Positions 7,950 to 16,662 of a stretch of DNA of 64,000 bases are shown here, piece by piece. Source of the DNA: Hydrogenophaga taeniospiralis CCUG 15921 (GTDB taxonomy: Bacteria > Pseudomonadota > Gammaproteobacteria > Burkholderiales > Burkholderiaceae_C); contig NZ_BCWR01000006.1 in NCBI RefSeq assembly GCF_001592305.1, positions 248,001-312,000 on the forward strand, written 5' to 3'. Each line of letters begins with the position of its first letter. Positions within the stretch are counted from its first letter, which is position 1. The position numbers and the translations under genes are program-made. The notes below the pieces were generated by a model, which did not search any database, was not told the origin of the DNA, and was given only the letters and a program-made list of their open reading frames with translations.

Positions 7950-9179
7950 CTAAGAGCCGCTGGCCACCGCGATCTCGTAGGGGGACGCGTCGATCCGTTC
8001 CAGTAGAACCAGGGTCGTGCGTTGCAGCTCAAGCAAACGATCCGGGCGCAACTGACCTTCGACGATGGCCTCCACCAGGAAGCCGTCACTTTCCTTGAAA
8101 CGCACCTTCAGCCCATCGATCATGGTGCTGAATGTGCCGTACTCAGCCTCTTCAATCACCGGGGACATTTCTCCAGGCAGGCGATACAGCGCATCCAACG
8201 CAGCAAAGTCCGGCGGTTCACTGTGGCGCCAAACGTGCTCAAGCCCAAGAAGTGCATGGTCACGGCGCACATGTTCGCAGTGCCACCGGGCATGTCGCGT
8301 ATCCCCAAGCCGATTGCGTTTTCGGTCCACCCGCCACATGACCCAGTGTTGCCAGTGATGTTGGGTCAATCGTGTCCAACGGCCATTGCGTGTATCCAGC
8401 GCCCAGGTGTCGACGTTTTCTTGGGTTGCCCGTTGTTCACCGCGCCAACGCTCACCTCCGCTGATGACAAGCGTGTGACCATCGGACGCGAGCGAAGCCT
8501 GATGTTCGTAGATCCACCCGGGTGACTCGCCGAGGGTTTCGACCGCCTCCATCTGCATGGAGTCGAGCGAGAGCTTGAAAACCGGTGTCACGCCCAAAGT
8601 ACGACTCTCCGCATAGCCCAATCGCCCGACGATGTAGATGGCGCTTCCGATCCGGGTCGCGCTGTGAAAGTCGGTCGGGGGAAAGTCCTCCTTGGGGTAG
8701 CCGTGGATGGCAATGGAGCCGGCAGCATCCACGACGGTCACATCGTTGTAAATGCAGAAATCGGGGTCGTAGTGGTCCTCGTGCTCGCCACCGATGTAGA
8801 GCACCCGGCCATCCTCCAGGGTGGTTTCGCTCATCCCATAACGCTGAAAACACCACATCGGTCCGGCGGTGAACGGCGATGGTCCACCAAAGACGTTGTT
8901 GGCACTGTAGCCATCCCAACGGGTACGCACCAGCCAATGCCACAGCGGGTTGTCGAGTCGGGTCGGATTCGCGGTGCCGATCCGTGGCGATCTCCAGGCC
9001 AGAAACTCGGCTTCGCTGATCTTGGGTGCGGGCTCTTCCTTGCGGAGGCGATCTACTTCCTCCTCAGCTTGTTCACGCGCCCATTCGTCTTCGTCGTTCA
9101 GGGAATCTGCAGGCATAGGGGGCTCGGGATCGGGTACTGGCTGTCGCACAAGCTTGAGCACTATACCGAGTGACTTCAT
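7950..9179 (-). CDS. Kelch-like repeat protein of unknown function
   Basis: About 409 residues if ATG at 9179 (MKSLGIVLK) is used; the open frame extends to 9242, but that leader is Arg-rich and unconvincing. The N-terminus is acidic and charged (EDEWAREQAEEEVDRLRKEE). From about residue 90 there are Kelch-like blades: LEDGRVLYIGGEHEDHYDPDF, ATRIGSAIYIVGRLGY, SDGHTLVISGGERWRGEQ, VDTWALDTRNGRWTRLTQ. It has no signal peptide or membrane segment, so it is probably cytoplasmic. Base composition is visibly lower in GC than its neighbours, and it is an orphan between the LysR gene (11 bp away, convergent) and a solute receptor, which suggests acquisition by transfer. The 272 bases upstream of it contain no gene I can support. 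Confidence 0.6.
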   Translation of the reverse strand: MKSLGIVLKLVRQPVPDPEPPMPADSLNDEDEWAREQAEEEVDRLRKEEPAPKISEAEFLAWRSPRIGTANPTRLDNPLWHWLVRTRWDGYSANNVFGGPSPFTAGPMWCFQRYGMSETTLEDGRVLYIGGEHEDHYDPDFCIYNDVTVVDAAGSIAIHGYPKEDFPPTDFHSATRIGSAIYIVGRLGYAESRTLGVTPVFKLSLDSMQMEAVETLGESPGWIYEHQASLASDGHTLVISGGERWRGEQRATQENVDTWALDTRNGRWTRLTQHHWQHWVMWRVDRKRNRLGDTRHARWHCEHVRRDHALLGLEHVWRHSEPPDFAALDALYRLPGEMSPVIEEAEYGTFSTMIDGLKVRFKESDGFLVEAIVEGQLRPDRLLELQRTTLVLLERIDASPYEIAVASGS

Positions 9180-9451
9180 CGCCAGACAATCCCCATGCTT
9201 TCGCGCCCGACCACCCTTTCGCCACACGCCCATCTGCCGCACGACCGGGGCAGGACCTCACGCCCCGTCAATCCCCCTGCCTCCTTCAACCAGGTTATCG
9301 CCGACGTGTGACCAGACAAGTACCGGCGCCTCGATAAGACGCAAGCACTGCTGCAGACCCTGACCACATTGCCCGCCTCCCGCGCAATGGTGCTGTCGTG
9401 GTCATGGGCATCGTGCGGTCTGTGCGGTGCGCCGTCTGAAGCACCGCCCGG

Positions 9452-10456
9452 TCAACCCTTCTTCGCCAGCCCCAGCCGCTCGATGGTGGCCTTCTCGGCC
9501 TTGAAGGTGCGCTCGCCGTAGGCCTGGTAATCGGCGCTGTTCATGTAGATCACGGGCTGGAAGAATTTGTCCAGCGTTTCCTGCACCTTGGCGTCGTCCA
9601 GCGTCTTTTTGAACGCGTCGTGCAGCACCTTCACCACCGCCGGGTCCATGCCCTTGGGACCGCCGATGCCGAAGGGCGATTCGCTGATCGTGTCCCAGCC
9701 GCTTTCCTTCACCGTGGGCACGTCGGGGAAGGCCTTGTTGCGCTGGCTGCCCAGCGTGGCGAGCAGGCGCAGCTTGCCGCTTTGCACATGCGGCGCGAAC
9801 TCGGTGGTGCCGCTCATCATGCGGATGTGGCCGCCCAGGATGGCCTGCATGATCTCGGCCGAACCCTTGAACGGAACCGGGTTGAGCCGGATGCCGGCTT
9901 TCTCGCTGAACTCCTCGATCGCCAGGTGCGGCGTGGTGCCCGTGCCCGTGTGGCCGTATTCGAGCTGGCCCGGGTTGGCCTTGGCGTAGGCCACCATGTC
10001 CTTGAGCGTCTTGAACGGCGCGTCGGCCGTGCAGGCAATGCCGAAGGTGTAGCCGGTGAGGCAGACGATGTGGGTGAGATCGGCCACCGGGTCGAACGGC
10101 ATTTTCTGCATGTGCGGCAGGCGGTAGATGCCCAGCGGTAACTGCGTGAGCGTGTAGCCGTCGGGCGCCGCGCCCACCATGGCGGCGGCGCCCAGCGTGC
10201 CGCCCACACCGGGTTTGTTCTCGATGATCACGGGCACGCCCAGGGTCTTGCTGGCGCTGTCCGCGAAGGCACGCATGACGCCGTCGCTGCTGCCCCCGGC
10301 GGGCCAGGGCGCGATCAGCTTGATGGGGCGCGAGGGGTACTTCTCTTGCGCGAACGCCGCGCCGCTGAACAGGCCGGGCGCGGCCACCAGGGCGGTGCCG
10401 CCGGTGGCGAGGCTCAAGACCTGGCGCCGGCTGATGGAACGTTGGGTGGATGGCAT
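9452..10456 (-). CDS. Bug-family tripartite tricarboxylate-type periplasmic receptor (TctC-like)
   Basis: Periplasmic solute receptor of 334 residues. The N-terminus SRRQVLSLATGGTALVAAPGLFSGAAFA looks like a Tat-type signal (SRRQVL rather than the strict SRRxFLK). The mature part opens YPSRPIKLIAPWPAGGSSDGVMR and contains ENKPGVGGTLGAAAMVGAAPDGYTL, both diagnostic for Bug proteins, which are abundant in Burkholderiales and bind carboxylates or aromatic acids. No TctA/TctB membrane partners are adjacent, as is usual for orphan Bug proteins. It is divergent from a tannase-type esterase, so a phenolic acid is a reasonable but unproven ligand. Confidence 0.9.
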   Translation of the reverse strand: MPSTQRSISRRQVLSLATGGTALVAAPGLFSGAAFAQEKYPSRPIKLIAPWPAGGSSDGVMRAFADSASKTLGVPVIIENKPGVGGTLGAAAMVGAAPDGYTLTQLPLGIYRLPHMQKMPFDPVADLTHIVCLTGYTFGIACTADAPFKTLKDMVAYAKANPGQLEYGHTGTGTTPHLAIEEFSEKAGIRLNPVPFKGSAEIMQAILGGHIRMMSGTTEFAPHVQSGKLRLLATLGSQRNKAFPDVPTVKESGWDTISESPFGIGGPKGMDPAVVKVLHDAFKKTLDDAKVQETLDKFFQPVIYMNSADYQAYGERTFKAEKATIERLGLAKKG

Positions 10457-10657
10457 CGGTTTCTCCTGGGTGGGTGGTCACACAAGCCTCATGGCGAACA
10501 GCCCCAGACACTAGCCGCTGCGGCGGCCGCGGGGAAGCGGGAGAGTCCGGGGACCGGGCCGTTTCCCGTCACCCCGGCGACTGAGCCCCACCTGTCCACC
10601 CGCTCCGGAGCGCCATCCGAACCTTCCGGTGTCGGTGGGTCCTCCCCAACCTGGCCA

Positions 10658-10686
10658 TTGACTTGGTTATGTGAAGTAACTATTCT
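10658..10686 (+). promoter_or_regulatory. Predicted sigma-70 promoter for the tannase-type gene
   Basis: TTGACT, a 17-base spacer, then TATTCT, 42 bases before the ATG at 10729. The spacer holds an imperfect dyad GTTA-N7-TAAC that could be an operator. It lies in the 272-bp divergent region with the Bug receptor gene. Confidence 0.5.
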
Positions 10687-10728
10687 GCGAAACGCTTCGA
10701 CCCACACACAAGAACCCAGGAGACCTGC

Positions 10729-12450
10729 ATGCACACACGCCCCCAACCGGGAGGCCCAAGGGCCTCGGCCGCGCTCATCGCGCTGACGGCCGCCACGCTC
10801 GCGGCCTGTTCGTCCGCACCCAGTCAGCCCCCCGGCGCCGCGCTGGCGCCGGCCCGGCCGGCGAGCATGGCCGGTTGTGATGCCCTGGCGGGCCAGCTCG
10901 CCGGGCTGGCCCACACCCGCATCCAGAGCGTCACAGCGGTGGCCGCGGGCGAGCTCAAGGCCGGCACGCAGGACGTGGCCGCACACTGCGTGGTGCTGGG
11001 CGCCATGCACGAGCGCATGGGCGCCGACGGCAAGACGCCCTACGCCATAGGCTTCGAGATGCGCCTGCCGCTGCGCTGGAACGGCCGTTTCCTGTACCAG
11101 GGCAATGGCGGCATCGACGGCGCGGTGCTGCCCGCGCTGGGCGCCTTCGGCGGCGGCCCGATCGCCTCCGCCCTGCACCAGGGTTTCGCCGTGATCAGCT
11201 CCGACGCCGGCCACGACAACCAGCTCACGCGCGGCCCCGGCTTCGGCTTGGACCCGCAGGCGCGGCTCGACTACGGCTACCAAGCTGTGGGCAAGCTCAC
11301 GCCCATGGCCAAGGAGGTGGTGCGCCGGGCCTACGGCAAGGCGCCCGACCGCTCCTACATCGCCGGCTGTTCCAACGGCGGGCGCCATGTGCTGGTGGCC
11401 GCCGCGCGTTACCCCGAGATGTTCGACGGCTACCTGGCCGGCGCGCCCGGCTACAACCTGCCCAAGGCGGCCGTGGCCAACATCTGGGGCGCGCAGCAGT
11501 ACAAGAAGGTGGCCACCGACCCCAAGGACCTGGGCAGCGCCTTCACCCAGCCCGAACGCCAGACCGTGGTGAAAGCCGTGCTGGACAAATGCGACGCGCT
11601 CGACGGCGCCCGCGACGGCATGGTGCAACACCCGAGCGCCTGCCAGACCGCGTTCAACCTGGCGCGCGACGTGCCCACCTGCAGCGGCGAGCGCAATGGC
11701 AGCTGCCTGAGCAGCGCGCAGAAGGCGGCGATCGCGCCCATCTTCAGCGGCGCCACCACCCGCGACGGAAAGCCCTTCTACGCCAGCTTCCCCTACGACA
11801 GCGGCCTGGCCAGCCCCGGCGTGGCCAACTGGGAGTTCAGCGCGCCGATCCAGCGCGACTCGGGCGCCGTGGGCCTCATCTTCGGCGTGCCGCCGCAGAA
11901 CCCGGCCGGCTTCAACGGCGAGGCCTTCGTGCTCAACGGCGACGTGGACGCGATGCTCGCTTCGGTGCAGGCCACGGCCGGGCCGTTCACCGAGTCGGCC
12001 ATGGGCTTCATGACCCCGCCCAACGCCACCGACCTGGGCCGCGTGAAGGCCAGGGGCGGCAAGCTGCTGGTCTACCACGGCATGAGCGACGCGATCTTTT
12101 CGCCGCACGACACGCAGGCCTGGTACGAGGGCCTGGGCCAGCGCACGGGCGGCGATCCCTCGGGCTTCGCGCGCTTCTTCCGTGTGCCGGGCATGGACCA
12201 CTGCCGCGCCGGCCCGTCCACCGACCAGTTCGACGCGCTCGGCCCGCTGGTGAAGTGGGTGGAGCAAGGCATCGCGCCCGACCAGATCATCGCCACCGCG
12301 CGTGGCCCGGGCAACGCCGGCGAGGTCAACCCCGATGTGCCCGCCAGCTGGGCGCCCAACCGCTCACGGCCACTGTGCGCCTACCCCAAGGTCGCCACCT
12401 ACAAGGGCTCGGGCAGCCTCGAAGAGGCCAGCAGCTTCGCCTGCCGCTGA
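10729..12450 (+). CDS. Tannase/feruloyl esterase family lipoprotein
   Basis: Probable exported serine esterase of 573 residues that would cut ester bonds in gallate or ferulate esters, releasing phenolic acids. Residues 1-26 form a lipoprotein signal (ALIALTAATLAACSS, lipobox TLAAC). The nucleophile motif is CSNGGRHVL (family pattern C-S-x-G-G, near residue 217). The lid segment holds paired cysteines (CDALDGARDGMVQHPSAC, CSGERNGSC). Asp and His late in the chain fit YHGMSDAIFSP and GMDHCRAG, whose two Cys match the conserved CS-D-HC disulfide arrangement of tannases. ATG follows AGGAGACCTGC. The divergent Bug receptor is a plausible partner for uptake of the product. Confidence 0.87.
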   Translation: MHTRPQPGGPRASAALIALTAATLAACSSAPSQPPGAALAPARPASMAGCDALAGQLAGLAHTRIQSVTAVAAGELKAGTQDVAAHCVVLGAMHERMGADGKTPYAIGFEMRLPLRWNGRFLYQGNGGIDGAVLPALGAFGGGPIASALHQGFAVISSDAGHDNQLTRGPGFGLDPQARLDYGYQAVGKLTPMAKEVVRRAYGKAPDRSYIAGCSNGGRHVLVAAARYPEMFDGYLAGAPGYNLPKAAVANIWGAQQYKKVATDPKDLGSAFTQPERQTVVKAVLDKCDALDGARDGMVQHPSACQTAFNLARDVPTCSGERNGSCLSSAQKAAIAPIFSGATTRDGKPFYASFPYDSGLASPGVANWEFSAPIQRDSGAVGLIFGVPPQNPAGFNGEAFVLNGDVDAMLASVQATAGPFTESAMGFMTPPNATDLGRVKARGGKLLVYHGMSDAIFSPHDTQAWYEGLGQRTGGDPSGFARFFRVPGMDHCRAGPSTDQFDALGPLVKWVEQGIAPDQIIATARGPGNAGEVNPDVPASWAPNRSRPLCAYPKVATYKGSGSLEEASSFACR

Positions 12451-12488
12451 ACCGCTGGGACCGCATTCACATCGGAAATACCGGCTCA

Positions 12489-12571
12489 GCCCAGGGCACC
12501 GCCGGGCCGGCTTTGCCGGACGGCCAGTGCTGCCCCCTTGAGGGGGTCGCGCGAAGCGCGGCGGGGGTGTT
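12489..12571 (-). repeat. Dispersed C/G-rich 3'-end element, copy 3
   Basis: Adjacent to the stop of the acetoacetyl-CoA synthetase gene and between two convergent genes. Shows CCGGCTTTGCCGG and CCCCCTTGAGGGGG stems and the GCGCGAAGCGCGGCGGGGG block. Nearly identical to the copy at 55183-55260. Confidence 0.7.
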
Positions 12572-12576
12572 CCATT

Positions 12577-14670
12577 TCAGCCCGCCTGGCGGGCTGCGGC
12601 AAAAGCCACGTACCAATCCAGGCAGCCCGGGTTGACCATGGCTTCCTTGTTGATCACCTTGTCCAGCGGCTGGCCCAGCAGCAGCTTCTTGATGGGCAGC
12701 TCCTGCTTCTTGCCCGAGAGGGTGCGCGGGATCTCGGCCACCTGGAACACGGCGTTGGGCAGGAAGCGCGGTGAGAGCGCGGTGCGGATGGCGCCGTTGA
12801 TCTTGGCCGTCATCGCATCGTCCAGCGTGAGCCCTGGGCGCAGCACCACGAAGAGCGGCATGTAGCTCTCGCGGCCGAGGTATTCGAGGTCCACCACCAT
12901 GGAGTCCAGCACCTCGGGCAGGGCCTCGACCGCGCTGTACAGCTCGCTCGTGCCCATGCGCAGGCCGTGGCGATTGATGGTGGCGTCGGAGCGGCCGTAG
13001 ATCACGCAGGAACCGTCGGGGTGGATGCGCAGCCAGTCGCCGTGGCGCCAGACGGCGCCGGCCGTCGCATCGAGATCACCGCCGCCGGGCTTGCGGCCGT
13101 GACCGGGCGGGTAGCTGTCGAAGTAGCTGCCGAGCAGGCGCTGGTTGTCTTTGTCGCCCACGAAGTACAGCGGCATCGACGGGATGGGTTGCGCGCAGAC
13201 CAGTTCGCCCACCTCGTCGATCACGGGCTGGCCCTGCTCATTCCAGGCCTCGACCGCGCAGCCCAGCAGTCGGCACTGCATGCGGCCGGGCGTTTGAGGC
13301 AGTTCGCGGTGGCCGCCGATGAAGGCGCCGGCGAAGTCGGTGCCGCCGGAGATGTTGCACCACCAGATGTCTTTCTGGGCTTCGGTTTTCGCGATGGCGG
13401 CGAACTGGCTCGTGCCCCAACGCTGAGCATCCTCGGACAGCGGCGACCCCGTCGTCCCCAGCGCCCGCACCCGCGACAGATCACCACACGCCGACAGGTC
13501 CACCCCCGCCTTCAGGCAGTTCGCGAAAAACGCCGCGCCGGCGCCGAAGAAGGTCACGCCGAGGTCGGACGCGAAGCGCCAGAGGGTGGTCCAGTCGGGC
13601 TTGTCTTTCGAGCCGCCCGGGTTGCCGTCGTAGAGCACGCAGGTGGTGCCGTTGAGCAGGCCGCTGGCCTGGGCGTTCCACATCACCCAGCCGGTGGAGC
13701 TGTACCAGTGGTAGCGCTCGCCCCAGCTGTTGGGCGCGTAGCTGCAGCCCACGTCGTTGTGCAGGGTCTTGAGCGCCAGCGCGACGACCATGGTGCCGCC
13801 GTGGCCGTGCACGATGGGCTTGGGCAGGCCGGTGGTGCCGCTGCTGTAGACGATCCACAGCGGGTGGTCGAAGGGCAGCCACAGCGGTTCGAAAGCGTCG
13901 GTGGCGGCGTCATTGCGCGCCGTCGCCTCGGCGAATCCGACGCAGGGTGACGCGTCGGCCAGGGCCTTCGCTGCGGCGGCCGGGTCGTCGGCCAGGTTGG
14001 CGTGCAGGATCACATGGCGCAGCGTGGGCAGGGCCGCGCGCAGCTCGGCCACCACGCCCAGGCGGTCGAAGTCCTTGCCACCGTAGCTCACGCCGTCGCA
14101 GGCGATCAGCGCCACGGGTTCGATCTGCTTGAAGCGGTCGAGCACGGCATTCGTGCCCATGTCGGGCGCGCACACGCTCCACACACCGCCGATGCTGACC
14201 ACCGCGAGGAAGGCGACCATGGTCTCGGGGATGTTGGGCAGGTAGGCCGCCACGCGGTCGCCGGGCATCACGCCCTGGGCCCGCAGGTGCAGCGCGAGCG
14301 AGGCCACCTGGCGCCGCAGCTCGGGCCACGACAGTTCCACATGACGGCCCTTTTCGTTGCGGCCCTCGATGGCCGAGAAGCCCGCGGCATGGGCCGGCTG
14401 GACGTGGCGGAACACCTGCTGCGCGTAATTCACCTGCGCGCCCGGGAACCAGCGCGCACCGGGCATCACGTTGCGCTCCAGCACGGCCGTGTGCGGCGTG
14501 GGTGACTGCAGGTCGAAGTGGTCCCAGATGCTCTGCCAGAAGGCGTCGAGCTCGGTGGTGGACCAGCGCCAGAGCGCGTCGTAGTCGTCGAACCGCAGGC
14601 CGCGGTGTTCGGCCAGCCAGTCCTGGTAGAGGCGAATCTGGGGGATGTGCGGGGGCGGTGTCGTGGCCAT
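12577..14670 (-). CDS. aacS: Acetoacetyl-CoA synthetase (acetoacetate-CoA ligase)
   Basis: Cytoplasmic ANL-superfamily ligase that activates acetoacetate with ATP and CoA. It has 697 residues from ATG at 14670 (MATTPPPHIPQIRLYQDWLAEHRG), chosen because AGGAGACAAC precedes it; the longer open frame lacks a ribosome site. Recognisable parts are the N-terminal acyl-CoA-synthetase segment, VNYAQQVFRH, the P-loop YSSGTTGLPKPIVHGHGG near residue 270, and the C-terminal GRSDATINRHGLRMGTSELYSAVE hinge and PRTLSGKKQELPIKKLLLG, with the catalytic Lys. It is divergent from a TetR gene whose phased operators could also control it. Confidence 0.93.
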   Translation of the reverse strand: MATTPPPHIPQIRLYQDWLAEHRGLRFDDYDALWRWSTTELDAFWQSIWDHFDLQSPTPHTAVLERNVMPGARWFPGAQVNYAQQVFRHVQPAHAAGFSAIEGRNEKGRHVELSWPELRRQVASLALHLRAQGVMPGDRVAAYLPNIPETMVAFLAVVSIGGVWSVCAPDMGTNAVLDRFKQIEPVALIACDGVSYGGKDFDRLGVVAELRAALPTLRHVILHANLADDPAAAAKALADASPCVGFAEATARNDAATDAFEPLWLPFDHPLWIVYSSGTTGLPKPIVHGHGGTMVVALALKTLHNDVGCSYAPNSWGERYHWYSSTGWVMWNAQASGLLNGTTCVLYDGNPGGSKDKPDWTTLWRFASDLGVTFFGAGAAFFANCLKAGVDLSACGDLSRVRALGTTGSPLSEDAQRWGTSQFAAIAKTEAQKDIWWCNISGGTDFAGAFIGGHRELPQTPGRMQCRLLGCAVEAWNEQGQPVIDEVGELVCAQPIPSMPLYFVGDKDNQRLLGSYFDSYPPGHGRKPGGGDLDATAGAVWRHGDWLRIHPDGSCVIYGRSDATINRHGLRMGTSELYSAVEALPEVLDSMVVDLEYLGRESYMPLFVVLRPGLTLDDAMTAKINGAIRTALSPRFLPNAVFQVAEIPRTLSGKKQELPIKKLLLGQPLDKVINKEAMVNPGCLDWYVAFAAARQAG

Positions 14671-14763
14671 GTTGTTGTCTCCTGCGCCGCAGGGTAGCAG
14701 CGACCCGGCGGTCGCGCCTATCGCGCAGTTGTCACTGGCACGGCCCCGCCCCCGCGCAAGGGT

Positions 14764-14800
14764 TTGTACGGATGTACAAGTTTTTTGCACAAACGTTCAA
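14764..14800. promoter_or_regulatory. Two phased palindromes, probable TetR operators
   Basis: TTGTAC-GGAT-GTACAA (14764-14779) is perfect, and TTGCAC-AAAC-GTTCAA (14785-14800) has the same TTGnAC-N4-GTnCAA form. Their starts are 21 bp apart, two helical turns, so two dimers would sit on one face. The second ends 8 bases before the TetR start codon at 14809, and both lie in the 138-bp divergent region with the acetoacetyl-CoA synthetase gene. Confidence 0.7.
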
Positions 14801-14808
14801 TACCGGCC

Positions 14809-15573
14809 ATGGTCACCCGCCCCGCCTCCCCTTCGTCCCGTGCCCGGCTGGCCTCGGCCCGCGGCACGCCGCGGCCCGACCGGCAGATGGCCATCCTGCT
14901 GGCGGCCGAGAAGCTGTTCGCCCAGCACGGCTACCACGGCGTGTCGATCCGGCAGATCGCCGAGGAAGCGCAGGTGCCGCTGGCTCTGGTGGGCTACTAC
15001 TACGGCCCCAAGAGCGAGCTGTTCCACGCCATCTTCGAGCACTGGCAGGGCACCATCCAGGAACGCCTGGCGCTGCTACAGCAGGTGCTGGCCGGGCCGC
15101 CGACCGAGGCCTTCCTGCGCCAGGTGGTGGAGGCCTTCGTGCGGCCGGTGCTGGTGCAGCGCGCCAGCACCGAGGGTGAGTACTACGCCCAGCTGGTGGG
15201 CCGCGAGCTGGCCCGCCAGACGCCGGAAACCCACCGGGTGCTGACCGAGTTCTTCGACCCGTTGGCCCACAGCTTCATCGACGCCATACACGCCGCTCGC
15301 CCGGGCCACGACCGCGCGCGGGCCGCCTGGGCCTACCAGTTCGCGCTGGGCGCGCTGCTGCACCACATCACCGACCACCGGGCGCCCACGCTCTCGCGCG
15401 GGCGCAACCAGGTCTGCGCGCCCGAGGCCGCGGCGCTGCTGGTCGACTTCATCACCGCCGGCATCGCCGCCGTGATGCCCCTTCCCTCGTCACTTTCCCC
15501 GTCCCCCACCGCGTCCCCTTCCCCGCGCCGCAGAGCGCCCTCGCCTTCCACCACCTCACGGAGACAAGCATGA
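14809..15573 (+). CDS. TetR/AcrR-family transcriptional regulator
   Basis: Repressor of 254 residues. The helix-turn-helix is at about residues 28-75 (ILLAAEKLFAQHGYHGVSIRQIAEEAQVPLALVGYYYGPKSELFHAIFEHW), the normal TetR signature. The ligand domain follows to about residue 220. The last ~34 residues are a low-complexity Pro/Ser/Arg tail (LPSSLSPSPTASPSPRRR) that is unusual for the family. ATG at 14809 is used because the upstream part of the open frame would run through the operators. The stop overlaps the start of dctP as ATGA, so it heads the TRAP/cyclase/FAH operon and probably represses it. Confidence 0.87.
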   Translation: MVTRPASPSSRARLASARGTPRPDRQMAILLAAEKLFAQHGYHGVSIRQIAEEAQVPLALVGYYYGPKSELFHAIFEHWQGTIQERLALLQQVLAGPPTEAFLRQVVEAFVRPVLVQRASTEGEYYAQLVGRELARQTPETHRVLTEFFDPLAHSFIDAIHAARPGHDRARAAWAYQFALGALLHHITDHRAPTLSRGRNQVCAPEAAALLVDFITAGIAAVMPLPSSLSPSPTASPSPRRRAPSPSTTSRRQA

Positions 15574-16643
15574 AACGTCGGATTTTCCAGGCCACTGTGC
15601 TGGCATCGGCCCTCACCCTCGGTGGCCTGCACAGCGCCCACGCGCAGCAGACCATCAAGCTCACCGCCGCGGGCGGCCACCCGCCGGTGTTCCTGTGGGT
15701 CAAGCTGCTGGACGAGTTCTACATCCCCGAGGTGGACAAGCGCCTGGCCGCGGCCGGCGGCAAACACAAGGTGGAATGGACCAAGGCCTGGGGCGGCACG
15801 CTGATCAAGATCGGCGCCGAGTCCAAGGGCATCTCCGACGGCGTGGCCGACTTCGGCTTCGTGGGTACGCTGTTCGAGGCGGCCAAGTTCCCGATGCAGA
15901 ACGTGAGCTACGTCGCGCCTTTCGGCACCGACAACCTGGGCGCGGTCGGTTCCATCGTGGCCGACATGCAGAAGAAGATCCCGGCCATGGGCGACACCTG
16001 GACCAAGAATGGCCTGGTCTACCTGGGTGGCACGGCGCTGGACACCTACCACCTGTGGACCAACTTCCCGGTCAAGTCCATCGACGACCTCAAGGGCAAG
16101 AAGATCAGTGCGCCCGGCCCTTCGGCCAATTGGGTGAAGAACACCGGCGCGGTCGCCGTGGCCGGCTCGCTGCCGACCTACTACGAGGACATCAAGTCCG
16201 GCGTGTCCAACGGCGCCATCACCTTCAGCACTGGCGCCTGGGGCGCCAAGCTGCACGAGGTGGCGCCCTATGTGACCAAGGTGAACTTCGGCTCCATGTA
16301 CGCTGGCGCCGTGGTGATGAACAAGCGCCGTTTCGACAGCCTGCCGCCCGAGGTGCAGCAGGTGTTTCGCGAGGTGGGGCTGGAGTACGACAAGCGCTTC
16401 GCCGAGGCGCAGCGCTCCACCGCCGACGCGCTGCTGCAGAAGATGGCCGCGGCCGGCGCCACCGTCAGCGAGCTGCCGGCCGCCGAGCGCCAGCGCTGGG
16501 CCGACACCATTCCCAACGTGGCACAGACCTGGGCCACCGACCTGCAGGGCAAGGGCGCCCCGGGCACCGAGATCCTCAAGGCCTACATGGAAGGCCTGAA
16601 GAAGAGCGGCGCCCAGCTGCCGCGCGACTGGTCGGTCAAGTAA
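15570..16643 (+). CDS. dctP: TRAP transporter substrate-binding protein (DctP family)
   Basis: Periplasmic receptor of a TRAP importer, 357 residues. Signal peptide about 1-26 (MKRRIFQATVLASALTLGGLHSAHAQ). The mature part begins TIKLTAAGGHPPVFLWVKLL and has the family-typical FGFVGTLFEAAKFPMQNVSYVAPF, the helix-strand segment DDLKGKKISAPGPSANWVKNTGAVAV and the tail residues up to DWSVK. It is coupled by ATGA overlap to the TetR gene and followed by the two membrane subunits. The ligand is not evident; the downstream cyclase and fumarylacetoacetase point to an aromatic or keto acid. Confidence 0.92.
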   Translation: MKRRIFQATVLASALTLGGLHSAHAQQTIKLTAAGGHPPVFLWVKLLDEFYIPEVDKRLAAAGGKHKVEWTKAWGGTLIKIGAESKGISDGVADFGFVGTLFEAAKFPMQNVSYVAPFGTDNLGAVGSIVADMQKKIPAMGDTWTKNGLVYLGGTALDTYHLWTNFPVKSIDDLKGKKISAPGPSANWVKNTGAVAVAGSLPTYYEDIKSGVSNGAITFSTGAWGAKLHEVAPYVTKVNFGSMYAGAVVMNKRRFDSLPPEVQQVFREVGLEYDKRFAEAQRSTADALLQKMAAAGATVSELPAAERQRWADTIPNVAQTWATDLQGKGAPGTEILKAYMEGLKKSGAQLPRDWSVK

Positions 16644-16662
16644 GCCCCCGCCCGGAGTCCCC

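Noticed and set aside
9243-9451. Short frames suggesting a transposase remnant upstream of the Kelch-like gene
   Set aside because: No motif recognisable enough to support a mobile element; treated as non-coding.
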